In this document: positions 1 to 9,243 of the stretch, in pieces
Position numbering within the stretch: position 1 is the stretch's first letter
How the letters are laid out: each line of letters starts with the position of its first letter
Source of the DNA: Neisseria subflava
GTDB taxonomy: Bacteria; Pseudomonadota; Gammaproteobacteria; Burkholderiales; Neisseriaceae
Assembly (NCBI RefSeq): GCF_024205745.1
Contig: NZ_CP073117.1
Location: 2,108,001-2,172,000 of the forward strand
Reading direction: 5' to 3'
DNA: 64,000 nucleotides
The notes under the pieces: model-generated
Seen by the model: the letters and a program-made list of their open reading frames with translations, nothing else
Database searches by the model: none
What the model was told of the DNA's origin: nothing
Translations under genes and position numbers: made by a program

Positions 1-825
1 AAAAACATTCTTCGCGAACAAAAAATGCATACCGTGTGCGAAGAAGCATCTTGTCCAAATATCAGCGAATGCTTTACCAAGGGTACGGCCACATTCATGA
101 TCATGGGCGATATTTGTACCCGCCGTTGCCCGTTCTGCGACGTTGGCCATGGCCGCCCCAATATGTTGGATCCTGACGAGCCTAAACACTTGGCCGAATC
201 CGTCAAATCCATGAACCTGCGCTATGTCGTGATCACTTCCGTCGACCGCGACGACCTGCGTGATGGTGGCGCACAACATTTTGCCGACTGCATTAAAGCC
301 ATCCGCGAAACCAGCCCGAATACCAAAATCGAAATCCTTGTTCCCGATTTCCGCGGCCGTCTGGACATCGCACTGGAAATCTTGGCAGAAACACCACCCG
401 ACGTGATGAACCACAACTTGGAAACCCATCCAAGCCTGTATAAAAAAGCCCGTCCGGGTGCCAACTACCAACACTCCCTCGAGCTTCTGCGCCGCTACAA
501 AGAAATGATGCCCCATATCCCGACCAAGTCCGGCATCATGGTCGGCTTGGGTGAAACAGACGAGGACGTGCGCGAAATCATGCGCGATATGCGTGCCAAC
601 AATATCGAGATGATTACTATCGGCCAATATCTGCAACCTTCAGACGGCCACTTGCCCGTCTTGCGCTATGTAACGCCCGACCAATTCAAAGTTTTTGAAA
701 AAGAAGCATACGAATTAGGCTTTACCAATGCCGCCATCGGCGCAATGGTTCGCTCCAGCTACCACGCAGACGAACAAGCAGCAGAAGCTTTGCGTGAAAC
801 CCACGGCGGGTGTAGCCACCACTAA
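1..825 (+). CDS. lipA: Lipoyl synthase LipA (5' end cut by window edge)
   Basis: Radical-SAM enzyme that inserts two sulfur atoms into octanoyl groups on lipoyl domains of 2-oxoacid dehydrogenases and GcvH. The frame is open from base 1; the ATG at 25 is internal, because the codons before it (KNILREQK) match the family. About 274 residues are present, against roughly 320 for the full enzyme. The auxiliary cluster motif [12 protein letters not shown] begins at base 37, and the radical-SAM motif CTRRCPFC follows near base 115. The reading is conventional and confidence is high. The true start, and normally lipB, lie outside the window. Confidence 0.97.
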   Translation, partial: KNILREQKMHTVCEEASCPNISECFTKGTATFMIMGDICTRRCPFCDVGHGRPNMLDPDEPKHLAESVKSMNLRYVVITSVDRDDLRDGGAQHFADCIKAIRETSPNTKIEILVPDFRGRLDIALEILAETPPDVMNHNLETHPSLYKKARPGANYQHSLELLRRYKEMMPHIPTKSGIMVGLGETDEDVREIMRDMRANNIEMITIGQYLQPSDGHLPVLRYVTPDQFKVFEKEAYELGFTNAAIGAMVRSSYHADEQAAEALRETHGGCSHH

Positions 826-843
826 ACAACAGGAAAAATCATA

Positions 844-1350
844 ATGAAAAAAATGATTGTTATTTTTTTAGGCTTGCTAAGCTTTAATGCTTATTCCTAT
901 GATGCCACAAGAGGCGCCCTGCAAAACGACCCTACCTTGTGTCAATATGGTTACAATCCAAATTGCGGTTCTAAAAATAGATCTGCGCCCCCTATAGAAA
1001 TCATTTATCATAATATTAATATTGAAGTTCCACCCTTATTTGCAGCTTTTGCTTTAAGTTCACAAACAGGATATTTTGCAGTAGCTACAAATCAAGGATC
1101 TTTGGAGATGGCACAAGAGAAAGCAATTGAAGAGTGTCAAAAAGGAAGCCAAAATACTCCTTGTGAAGTGCTTAAGTGGGTCAAGAATAGTTGTCTCTCA
1201 GCTGCAAAAGGAAGGCTAAAAAGGAATTATATTGTATTTACAGGTGGAGGCCTTCCGGGAAATGCAGAAAAAATAGCTTTGCTAAATTGTATGAAAAAAG
1301 GGGCAAAAGAATGCAGAATCATTGTTCCCGAAACATGCTCGATTAGTTAA
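844..1350 (+). CDS. Secreted DUF4189-like protein, unknown function
   Basis: A 168-residue protein with a clear Sec signal peptide (MKKMIVIFLGLLSFNAYS) and an Ala/Cys-rich C-terminal half. The stretch FAAFALSSQTGYFAVATN, followed by a helix with EKAIEECQK and several cysteines, resembles DUF4189, a family of small exported proteins of unknown role. Six or more cysteines in the mature part suggest disulfides and a periplasmic or extracellular location. It starts 18 bp after lipA but is much more AT-rich, so co-transcription with lipA may be incidental. It opens the AT-rich accessory stretch that runs to about 5040. The family match is from memory of the pattern. Confidence 0.75.
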   Translation: MKKMIVIFLGLLSFNAYSYDATRGALQNDPTLCQYGYNPNCGSKNRSAPPIEIIYHNINIEVPPLFAAFALSSQTGYFAVATNQGSLEMAQEKAIEECQKGSQNTPCEVLKWVKNSCLSAAKGRLKRNYIVFTGGGLPGNAEKIALLNCMKKGAKECRIIVPETCSIS

Positions 1351-1440
1351 ATAGAATATTATGATTCCCTAACAGTAAAAAATATATTACGTATTCTAAA
1401 ATAATCAATAAGTTAGTTCGAAATTTATTAGTATATAATT

Positions 1441-1472
1441 AAAAGGCCGTCTGCAGCAGTTTTCAGACGGCT
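1441..1472. terminator. Degenerate DUS inverted pair, probable terminator of the DUF4189 gene
   Basis: AAGGCCGTCTG and CAGACGGCTT face each other across a short loop. Both arms have decayed from the DUS (the left has GCAG after the core). There is no good T-run, so terminator activity is uncertain. Confidence 0.4.
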
Positions 1473-1473
1473 T

Positions 1474-1585
1474 GATACCTTTGCAAAATTCCCCAAAATC
1501 CCCTAAATTCCCACAAAGGCATTTAGGGGATTTCTCATGAGCACTTTCTTCCAGTAAACCGCACAAGCCGAGACCTTTGCAAAAA
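1474..1585 (+). mobile_element. Remnant of IS5/IS1106-type insertion sequence left end
   Basis: The sequence reads ACCTTTGCAAAATTCC, then the conserved leader and the transposase start ATGAGCACTTTCTTCCAG (MSTFFQ), then TAA and ACCGCACAAGCC. It then runs straight into a second copy of the terminal motif, GAGACCTTTGCAAAA, at about 1570. The family transposase normally begins MSTFFQQTAQA, so here codon 7 has become a stop (CAG to TAA type change) and the rest is deleted. About 95 bp of one left end abut a second left end in direct orientation, so this is a nested or rearranged remnant and not an active element. Target duplications could not be identified. Confidence 0.7.
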
Positions 1586-1760
1586 AGTGTGTCCACAAAA
1601 CAATAATTTCCTATCAAAGGCTTCTTAAAAATGCCTTCCCCCGACAATAAAGAAATGTCCAAAATGATTAATATGTTGATTCACTAATTTATTCGTGTAA
1701 AATAAAAAGCCATCTGCACCAGTCTTCGGACTATCTTCTCTATTCCAATAGGACTATCTA

Positions 1761-2414
1761 ATGAAACCGATGACCGTATTATTGACTGCAGCCCTGCTTT
1801 CAATTTCCAGCATAAGTGCTTGTAGTAATTCGGAGAACAGTATGAGTATTCAACAAGAGACAGAAGCCAAATTTCATTTAAATCCTCAGCCTAAACAGGC
1901 ATACCGCCTCAAAATTAAAATTAATGATGCTCCAGGCCCCTTAAAACTCATGGGAAAGATGGGTGTTGGCTATAAAGCTGAGGATTGCACATACATTATC
2001 AATAAAATTGAAGGAGCTCCCGCCCATCCTGAAAAAAATGTGCAGTTTGATATCCATCAAATCAATGAGTTTGAATATGAATCCATTATATATGCAGATG
2101 CTGTTTTAAATGAAGACTACTTTGGTAACGGAGTTTGTCACTGGAACCCTGAAGGATTTGGATTTTCACTATCAGCAACGGGGAAACCAGAAGAAACTAG
2201 ATTTAATTTTAGCGATATATTGGAAAAACTACTGAATAAAAAATCACTGACACAATATTACTGGAAATGGACATATCCCTTTTCAAAAAAAGAAGATGGT
2301 ACTCTTTATACTGATTCTGTTCATTATGGCATAGTGTCACCTGAACTGTATGATGCAGAAAAACACAAAGAAATGTTCAGTATTACTGTCTCTCTAGAGG
2401 AAATTCAGCCATGA
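1761..2414 (+). CDS. Lipoprotein, candidate immunity protein for the downstream lipase
   Basis: A 217-residue protein with a lipoprotein signal peptide; the lipobox ends in ISAC with Cys21. The mature part is hydrophilic and beta-rich, with four further cysteines (DCT, GVCHW and others), and I do not recognise a named domain. Its stop overlaps the lipase start by 4 bp (ATGA), so the two are translationally coupled. Placing a periplasm-facing lipoprotein directly upstream of a lipolytic toxin is the standard layout for immunity/effector pairs of type VI and Xanthomonas-like type IV systems. That supports an inhibitor role but does not prove it. Base composition is AT-rich compared with flanking core genes. 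Confidence 0.7.
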   Translation: MKPMTVLLTAALLSISSISACSNSENSMSIQQETEAKFHLNPQPKQAYRLKIKINDAPGPLKLMGKMGVGYKAEDCTYIINKIEGAPAHPEKNVQFDIHQINEFEYESIIYADAVLNEDYFGNGVCHWNPEGFGFSLSATGKPEETRFNFSDILEKLLNKKSLTQYYWKWTYPFSKKEDGTLYTDSVHYGIVSPELYDAEKHKEMFSITVSLEEIQP

Positions 2415-3670
2415 GTACAATTACCAGACAACAATATGCCGATTTGGCTGTAGATGCTTATATCTCACGCTCCGTTACCAAAGGAAACGAAACTATTAAA
2501 ATCGGAGGTAATGAATATAAAGTGGCTGCTGTATGGAATAATCCGAAAACTGGATATTATGGTGCTGTATATCAAGATGTCCGTACCAATGACTTTATCG
2601 CTGCTCATCGAGGAACCGAAATCAGCCTTAAGGATTTGAGTGATGGGTATACAGACTTAAAAATGGTTACCCGAAGTATGAATAATCAATCAGCCGATGC
2701 AGAAAAACTAACACGCATGGCTATTGCAAAAGCAGAAGAATTTCATAGTAAAAACCCATATTTACCCAAACCTTCTGTTACCCATACCGGACATTCACTC
2801 GGTGGGACACACGTTCAAATTCAAACATACCGCTTTGGTCATGAAGGAGTAACCTTTAATGCATATGGCGCTGTCCGTATGCATGGTGTACGACAGGGTA
2901 ACGGTGATGTAACCAATTACGTTAAAGCTGCAGATGTCGTCTCTTCTGCTAATCCGCATTACGGCAAAGTTATCATTCTAGCCGAACAAGACGACCTTGC
3001 ACCATTAAAAAAATCTGGCTATAACAATAAAAGCAATACGTCTGCTTACCATGCAGTGACTGCAGCAGTAAGATCATTTAAAACTCACTCATCTGATCAT
3101 TTTGTGGGTAAAGATTCGATCCTTTCTGAACATAATTACACTCGCGCTCGCCAACTAGCTGAAGCAAATAAATTTATGATTTCAGACTATCGAGGTGATG
3201 TAGCTACCTCAAAAACTTTATTTGCTGCAGCCAGTTTTGCGAATGCCAATCTTTTCGAAAAAATGAAAATCTTGCGTAACATGACAGAAAAATACGATAG
3301 AGATCAGGAAAAGATTAAGGAGCTTATTAATAGTGCGCCTACTCCAAAATCTATATTCGATAGTCGGTCAATGCATCTTATGCAAGATAAGGGTAAACAT
3401 CCTCATAGCGATAAAACTATTTATGCTGATGCAAATAAACTTGATCTTAGCAAACCTTTAGCTTCAAATGCTTCCTCTAAAGAATTCCGTGAATACGGTT
3501 TTGCAGCATTATTAGCAGACGACAAAACAATGCAACATTCGCTAGACAGTCTACTTGCTTCCAATATTAATCGAGGTTTACAACAAAATACAGAAAAAAT
3601 GCTTCAGGAACAGGAAAATATGAGATTGGCTGAAGAGCAATCAAGGGCTTCAGGTATATTTCGAAGCTAA
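2411..3670 (+). CDS. Class 3 lipase-fold protein, candidate antibacterial effector
   Basis: A 419-residue protein without signal peptide or membrane segment. Residues 1-240 have an alpha/beta hydrolase pattern: HRGTE at 66-70 (oxyanion-side motif of class 3 lipases) and the nucleophile elbow GHSLGG with Ser129, followed by candidate Asp and His positions (AEQDDLAP near 191, SSDHF near 229). Residues 240-320 are helical. The last 90 residues start with an HPHSDKTIY block (330-338) and end in a Gln/Glu-rich tail (about 390-411), which loosely resembles the C-terminal secretion domain (XVIPCD) of X-T4SS effectors. The predicted activity is hydrolysis of phospholipid or another ester. It is coupled to an upstream lipoprotein and followed 9 bp later by a coiled-coil membrane protein. 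No secretion machinery is visible in the window. Confidence 0.75.
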   Translation: MSTITRQQYADLAVDAYISRSVTKGNETIKIGGNEYKVAAVWNNPKTGYYGAVYQDVRTNDFIAAHRGTEISLKDLSDGYTDLKMVTRSMNNQSADAEKLTRMAIAKAEEFHSKNPYLPKPSVTHTGHSLGGTHVQIQTYRFGHEGVTFNAYGAVRMHGVRQGNGDVTNYVKAADVVSSANPHYGKVIILAEQDDLAPLKKSGYNNKSNTSAYHAVTAAVRSFKTHSSDHFVGKDSILSEHNYTRARQLAEANKFMISDYRGDVATSKTLFAAASFANANLFEKMKILRNMTEKYDRDQEKIKELINSAPTPKSIFDSRSMHLMQDKGKHPHSDKTIYADANKLDLSKPLASNASSKEFREYGFAALLADDKTMQHSLDSLLASNINRGLQQNTEKMLQEQENMRLAEEQSRASGIFRS

Positions 3671-3679
3671 GGAAAGCAT

Positions 3680-4204
3680 ATGGATCTGGACCAAAAAATT
3701 GATCATCTGACTGATAATATCATTGCTTTAGCTGGACAAACGGAAAAGCGGGCAAAAAATGCTGAACTATTAATTTCACAAGCATTCGAAGAATTGAATA
3801 TAGCGACTACCGATTTGAACCGCTCAGTAGATACTATTAAGCAAACTGCAGCAGAAGAAGTACATCGTGGTATAAATCAGTCTGTAGATAAATTTACCGA
3901 AAGAATGGAGACAAGTGGAAGATGGTTGCTTGAAAATTCTCGTGAAATTGAAAAGCAGCAACAGCAATCAGCTAAAAATTTAAAATATTTGGTAATAGCA
4001 TCAATCACTCTATTTGGCCTAACTGCCCTATTATGTTTAGGTACGATAGTTTATTCTATTCAATTAGCTAATACCCAAATAAAACGTATAGAATGGGTTG
4101 AGGAAATTAATAAAGCTATTGATAATGGTAAACTGGTGCGATGTGGAGAGGATGGAGGTATTTGCACCAAAATAAAAGGTAAGTCAATCCGATTGGATCA
4201 ATAA
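3680..4204 (+). CDS. Coiled-coil single-pass membrane protein, MbeB/MobB-like N-terminus
   Basis: A 174-residue protein. Residues 1-95 form a long charged heptad-like helix (DLDQKIDHLTDNIIALAGQT onward). A transmembrane segment follows at about 106-130 (YLVIASITLFGLTALLCLG), then a short tail with two cysteines (VRCGEDGGICTKI). The helix resembles the N-terminus of MbeB/MobB mobilisation proteins of small plasmids, which stabilise the relaxosome at the membrane; this is a pattern impression only. It lies 9 bp after the lipase in the same operon and just before a strong terminator. It could be an adaptor, a second immunity protein or a stray mobilisation gene. Confidence 0.6.
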   Translation: MDLDQKIDHLTDNIIALAGQTEKRAKNAELLISQAFEELNIATTDLNRSVDTIKQTAAEEVHRGINQSVDKFTERMETSGRWLLENSREIEKQQQQSAKNLKYLVIASITLFGLTALLCLGTIVYSIQLANTQIKRIEWVEEINKAIDNGKLVRCGEDGGICTKIKGKSIRLDQ

Positions 4205-4230
4205 GTCTATGCCTGAGCAAAAACTCTACC

Positions 4231-4269
4231 CAACAGCTGAGATCCAAATACAGGATTTCAGCTGTTTTG
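4231..4269 (+). terminator. Intrinsic terminator of the lipoprotein-lipase operon
   Basis: AACAGCTGA pairs with TTCAGCTGTT, extended by GATCC/GGAT, with a short AT-rich loop and a T-run. It lies 27 bp after the last gene of the operon and contains no DUS, unlike most terminators here. Confidence 0.75.
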
Positions 4270-4528
4270 TTCCAAATCTCCCCTTTATTTCCCCTTTTCC
4301 TCCTTGAATATTCAATAATTGGACATTCGGATCACCTTCTAGGCTACTTAGTCCGAAAAATCAGTAGGCTATTTTTCAGACGGCCTTTATTTGGTCAAAA
4401 TTACTATATAAGATTTTTTTAGATTTTCAAAAAATAAACCTTAGTCGGACTCTAAAGAAAACTAAAAATTCAATCCACCGATATTTATAACAAATTGAGA
4501 AAAAATAGGATTTATCCTTTTCCTCCTA
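4270..4528. other. Non-coding AT-rich spacer with one DUS
   Basis: There is no credible gene. A single reverse DUS (TTCAGACGGCCT) lies near 4376-4387. The rest is AT-rich sequence that must hold the promoter of the membrane protein at 4529, but no clear -35/-10 pair stands out. Confidence 0.5.
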
Positions 4529-5035
4529 ATGGGTCTATGCTTAGTTGCAGCTGTCATTGCCTTTATCAGGCTTGCTGGATTCTACTCTAAGAAGCAGCTT
4601 GGAAAACAAGTTATTTTCTATGGTATATTACTATCTATATTCCTACATACCTTTATTTTTTTGAAGTACGTCCGCATAAAAGAATATTGGGCATTTGATC
4701 CACTATTTACACAAATGAATTATCTATTTTTTAAACCATTTGTGCTTCCACTAGTTATCGTGCCTCTTGAGTTTGAGAAACTGTCCAAATTAAGCAAAAT
4801 CGTCCTATCCGGCGTGATATGCGGTACTGCTTTTTACTACTTGGCGTTCCCACCTTTCATGACATTACTGTATTTCATTATTGCTGTGGCTTTGGCTTTT
4901 TCAAAAACTCAATATGCTCAATTTTTAAATAAAATTATTTTGATAAGCATTATATCTTCATTGATACTGTCGTTCATTACCATGCCGTTACTTGAAAACA
5001 TATTAGAAGCCTTAGGTACCAGACGATATTATTAA
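4529..5035 (+). CDS. Small polytopic membrane protein, unknown
   Basis: A 168-residue, strongly hydrophobic protein with about five predicted membrane helices (near 3-17, 27-46, 66-83, 91-127 and 137-155). I recognise no family. The start codon has no good ribosome binding site, and the bases just upstream are T-rich, so the true start may differ or expression may be poor. It is AT-rich like the effector operon before it and probably part of the same accessory segment. It is flanked by a terminator upstream and by the hemB terminator downstream. Confidence 0.5.
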   Translation: MGLCLVAAVIAFIRLAGFYSKKQLGKQVIFYGILLSIFLHTFIFLKYVRIKEYWAFDPLFTQMNYLFFKPFVLPLVIVPLEFEKLSKLSKIVLSGVICGTAFYYLAFPPFMTLLYFIIAVALAFSKTQYAQFLNKIILISIISSLILSFITMPLLENILEALGTRRYY

Positions 5036-5170
5036 AAACAAACCATAAATTTCAAAATTGCATAATTTGAAATTCAGTAACTTAGATCTCAATTAATCTA
5101 TTAATAACTATACATTTGTTCGTATCCAGGCCGTCTGAAATATAATGATTGAGCCAATCTTAAGTAATAC

Positions 5171-5213
5171 AAAAAAGCGGCTAAACAGGATAAACACTGT
5201 TTGCCGCTTTTTT
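5171..5213. terminator. Bidirectional terminator between the membrane protein gene and hemB
   Basis: AAAAAAGCGGC pairs with GCCGCTTTTTT around a 21-base loop. The A-run and T-run let it work in both directions, between convergent genes. Confidence 0.8.
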
Positions 5214-5229
5214 GATTTATTTCTTTATT

Positions 5230-6243
<1,014 letters not shown>

Positions 6244-6263
6244 TCAATAATGAAGTCTTAAAA

Positions 6264-6974
6264 TCAGTCTTCGACTTGACGCATGGCCTTAACCGAACGC
6301 TTGATTTCGCTGAGCGTATCGGTTTTATAACCGCTACGTTCCTGTTCGGTCATGCCGTTTTGATCCAATTGGGCGATGTTTTTCAATGCCTCGGCATACT
6401 GGCCGTCTGAAAGTTTTTCCTGTTTGATGTGCCAACGGTTTTTCACTTCGGAAGCCGTCCATAAGCCTACTTTGTTGTAGTAGAACAAAATGCTTGCCAC
6501 CAACGTTTTCATATCGCTGTCAGGCTTGGCACTGCCGATACTGCGGCCGATACGGTTGTTACGTTGATCGACTGCCTGGTCGGCAAGGTAACGGCTGAAG
6601 TAGTCGTCTTTACCTTCTCGCAACTCCATATCCGTCAGGCGCGCATTACCTGCTTTTTCGGCAATAATGCTGTCGAATTTAGAAGCAATCGCTGCCTGCC
6701 ATAATGCTTGGCGTACGGCATTGACCTGTGTTCCCCTGCTGTCGCCGTTTGCTTTGTCGTCCAAACCTGAACGCTCGGCAAAGCGTGTGGCATTGCTGGT
6801 CATATTGATTAAACCTTCGTCTTCCATGCCGATAACTTGGGCGGCTACGGGATGGTTAAGCGCGAATTGAGCCATTTTGCTGCGGCGGCTTTGATCTTCC
6901 TGATACGATTGACAGCCGGACAATACCAGCATGCCGAGAACGGCGCATTGAATGTGTTTTTTAATATGTTTCAT
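6264..6974 (-). CDS. Lipoprotein with DUF6973-like domain, unknown function
   Basis: A 236-residue predicted lipoprotein; the signal peptide MKHIKKHIQCAVLGMLVLSGC ends in the lipobox LSGC. The mature part is helical. A segment with AVRQALWQAAIASKF followed by AEKAGNARLTDME is reminiscent of the DUF6973 family of secreted helical proteins. I chose the ATG at 6974, not the in-frame TTG at 7007, because it puts the lipobox at a normal distance; no strong ribosome binding site marks either. It sits upstream of hemB on the same strand and could be co-transcribed with it. No function can be assigned. Confidence 0.8.
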   Translation of the reverse strand: MKHIKKHIQCAVLGMLVLSGCQSYQEDQSRRSKMAQFALNHPVAAQVIGMEDEGLINMTSNATRFAERSGLDDKANGDSRGTQVNAVRQALWQAAIASKFDSIIAEKAGNARLTDMELREGKDDYFSRYLADQAVDQRNNRIGRSIGSAKPDSDMKTLVASILFYYNKVGLWTASEVKNRWHIKQEKLSDGQYAEALKNIAQLDQNGMTEQERSGYKTDTLSEIKRSVKAMRQVED

Positions 6975-7098
6975 GATGTAACTATCGATATTATTGTGTG
7001 AGTTCAACTTCTTTGTTTAACATAGAAACGCCCGTAAGCGCAAATTAATTTCCATACGGACAAATCGGCGCATGAATGGCTATTTTATAATAAAAATA

Positions 7099-7126
7099 AG
7101 GCCGTCTGAAAACTTTCAGACGGCCT
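7099..7126. terminator. Paired-DUS terminator downstream of the DMT permease
   Basis: AGGCCGTCTGAAA faces TTTCAGACGGCCT with a 2-base loop. It is the typical Neisseria inverted-DUS terminator, followed by A/T runs on both sides. Confidence 0.8.
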
Positions 7127-7134
7127 GAGTATTT

Positions 7135-8007
7135 TTAACCCAGTAAGCTGCGAATCTGCGGCCAGTAAAACAGGCAGGCTATCGAGCAAATAGCAATGCT
7201 AATACCGGCTGCATTAATGCTGCTGATTTTTTCCTTAAATATTGCCGCACCAATCAGCGTACCCAAAACAATCACACCAATATTCATACCCGCAAACACC
7301 AAAGTCGGATTATCCTTCATGATTTGGTGTGCAGAAATGTAGGTAACAATATTCAAAAAGTTCAGACAGCCCAAAATCATACCGCCTACTATGCCCTCTT
7401 TGGTCCATTTGCTTCCTTTGGCAAACAGGTAGCCAAACATCAAGATGCCGGCCAAACAAAACGCCACCAGCAAATTGCCGGCAAACGCGGTACCGCTTTT
7501 TGCCACTTGTTTGAATAAAATATCGATGACGCCGTAGCCGCACCAAACGCCCAAAAGCAGCATCACTTGCGTACTGAGACCGCCGGATTTCTTACCGCCA
7601 TCGCTTTTCCAAAGTAAGAAAAACAATGCTGTAAATGCCAATACCAAACCAATCAGACGGCCTTCGGTCAGTTGTTCATGAAAAAGCGTGAATGAAGCGA
7701 TAATGGGCAAAAATAGCGATAAGCGCTGTGCCGCGTCCGATTTGACGATACCTGCCGCATCAACGGATTTGCCCATAATAACAAACACGCTTGGCAACAA
7801 GATACCCAAAGCCGCAAAGAGCCACCAAGTCGGTAAAAACACCTGCGGATTGCTCAAATCGGGCTTTAACACCAGCATGGTCAAAGTAACGGCAACGATA
7901 TAGTTCACCGCTACCGCCTGCTCAATATTGATTTTTTGCTTGCGCGCCACTTTCAGCAATACGGAAACCAACACGCTGCAAACGATACTTGCCAATAAAT
8001 ATGCCAT
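7135..8007 (-). CDS. EamA/DMT superfamily permease
   Basis: A 290-residue inner-membrane protein with ten predicted helices in two five-helix halves, as in EamA-type drug/metabolite transporters. The first half contains SDAAQRLSLFLPIIASFTLF and the second ends at GISIAICSIACLFYW. The substrate cannot be read from sequence; relatives export amino acids, nucleosides or small metabolites. Its ATG lies 3 bp after the stop of the J-domain gene, so the two form one transcript, ending at the paired DUS. No frameshift or unusual composition is seen. Confidence 0.85.
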   Translation of the reverse strand: MAYLLASIVCSVLVSVLLKVARKQKINIEQAVAVNYIVAVTLTMLVLKPDLSNPQVFLPTWWLFAALGILLPSVFVIMGKSVDAAGIVKSDAAQRLSLFLPIIASFTLFHEQLTEGRLIGLVLAFTALFFLLWKSDGGKKSGGLSTQVMLLLGVWCGYGVIDILFKQVAKSGTAFAGNLLVAFCLAGILMFGYLFAKGSKWTKEGIVGGMILGCLNFLNIVTYISAHQIMKDNPTLVFAGMNIGVIVLGTLIGAAIFKEKISSINAAGISIAICSIACLFYWPQIRSLLG

Positions 8008-8010
8008 GCT

Positions 8011-8643
8011 TTAGAACCATCCTTGAGTAGGAACAGGCTTATCTTCATTCAGTTTAATCAGTCCGACGACTACTCGATAAATGAGCCAAATACCGGTTGC
8101 CACCAAAATCAGCCAACCGATTAAGATAAGTATGGTCAGCATCCCTAAAACCATACCAATCAAAGACACCCAAAATGTCTTAATCAGATAATCAATATGG
8201 CTGGCGTAAATGCTGCCTTGCGCTTCATCGCGTTTGATAAACGCCAAAATCACACCGACGACGGGTGTAAACCAAATAAACAAGCCCAACGCATATGTGA
8301 CATAGGCAATAAAAACATAGTTTTTTACTTCGGATTTGGACGTACTGACCACATTGCCCCCCATATTATTGTTCCCTGTATTATAGTTTGCCGTATGATT
8401 GGCAGCCGTATCATTGAAACTGTTGTCTTTGACTTCCTGGCGCTCGTACTGCATAGCCGCATCATAAGCCAAACGTTTTTCCGGATGAGACAATACTTCA
8501 AACGCCTGTCCGATGGCTTTGAAACGCTCCGCATCTTTCTGAATATCCGGATTGGCAACCAATTTGCCGTAAGCTTCGCGGATAACGTTGATATCCGCAT
8601 CCTGAGATACACCCAAGATTTCGTATAAATTTAATTGTTCCAT
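8011..8643 (-). CDS. Membrane protein with degenerate J domain and DUF4870-like region
   Basis: A 210-residue protein. Residues 3-66 are a J-domain (NLYEILGVSQDADINVIREA onward), but the invariant His-Pro-Asp loop reads Asn31-Pro32-Asp33. The histidine needed to stimulate DnaK ATPase is therefore absent. A Gly/Asn linker (about 80-105) follows, then a helix bundle from 107 (YVFIAYVTYALGLFIWFTPV) that matches the DUF4870-type membrane module. It may dock to a membrane partner without activating Hsp70. The ribosome binding site AGGAATACAG supports the start. The gene is coupled to the downstream permease and follows ybaK by 15 bp on the same strand. Confidence 0.85.
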   Translation of the reverse strand: MEQLNLYEILGVSQDADINVIREAYGKLVANPDIQKDAERFKAIGQAFEVLSHPEKRLAYDAAMQYERQEVKDNSFNDTAANHTANYNTGNNNMGGNVVSTSKSEVKNYVFIAYVTYALGLFIWFTPVVGVILAFIKRDEAQGSIYASHIDYLIKTFWVSLIGMVLGMLTILILIGWLILVATGIWLIYRVVVGLIKLNEDKPVPTQGWF

Positions 8644-8658
8644 CTGTATTCCTATCCT

Positions 8659-9144
8659 TTATGAATCGACTGCAACATGAACATCTTGCGGATTGAGCGT
8701 CCGCAGGTTTTCAGGTTTCATGCCCACAATAAACCCACGTTTGCCGCCATTGATAAAAATCTCGTCCAAAGCCCAAATGCTTTCTTCCACATAAACCGGC
8801 AACGCGGTTTTCATACCGAACGGCGACGTACCGCCGACCAAATATCCTGTCCATTTCGCCGCCTGATCTGCCGTTGCCGGCTCGATGTGTTTCAAGCCCA
8901 GTTCGCGCGCCAGATTGCGGGTAGAAATATGTTTGTCGCCGTGCATTAAAACAACCAAGCCTTTTTTATGCTCATCCTGCAAAACAATCGTTTTGATGAC
9001 CTGATGCTCGGGCTTGCCCGTACATTCGGCAAAACGCGCCGTACCGCCATGTTCTTCATACGCATAAACATAAGGGACAAAATCAATTTTCTTACTGCGT
9101 AAAAAGCGCACTGCCTGCGTAACCGGATATTCTGCTTTACTCAT
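8659..9144 (-). CDS. ybaK: Cys-tRNA(Pro)/Cys-tRNA(Cys) deacylase YbaK
   Basis: A 161-residue editing enzyme of the YbaK/EbsC family, which hydrolyses Cys-tRNA(Pro) made by mistake by prolyl-tRNA synthetase. Diagnostic segments are the lysine-containing VIKTIVLQD (catalytic Lys of YbaK) and YLVGGTSPFGMKTALPVYV. The length is usual for the free-standing protein. The start has a GGTGGG upstream sequence. It is the first gene of a three-gene minus-strand run (ybaK, J-domain protein, DMT permease) and is divergent from the RidA gene. Confidence 0.93.
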   Translation of the reverse strand: MSKAEYPVTQAVRFLRSKKIDFVPYVYAYEEHGGTARFAECTGKPEHQVIKTIVLQDEHKKGLVVLMHGDKHISTRNLARELGLKHIEPATADQAAKWTGYLVGGTSPFGMKTALPVYVEESIWALDEIFINGGKRGFIVGMKPENLRTLNPQDVHVAVDS

Positions 9145-9243
9145 GGGTTGTTTCCCACCATCCTTTTCAGACGGCCCCTCTTAAATGTGGAACGTAAACA
9201 ACTGCAATGTTACCATACCTTCTTTTTGAAATCAGGAGACAAC

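Noticed and set aside
1405-1662. 85-codon minus-strand frame
   Set aside because: It runs through the IS remnant and a DUS pair; no start signals.
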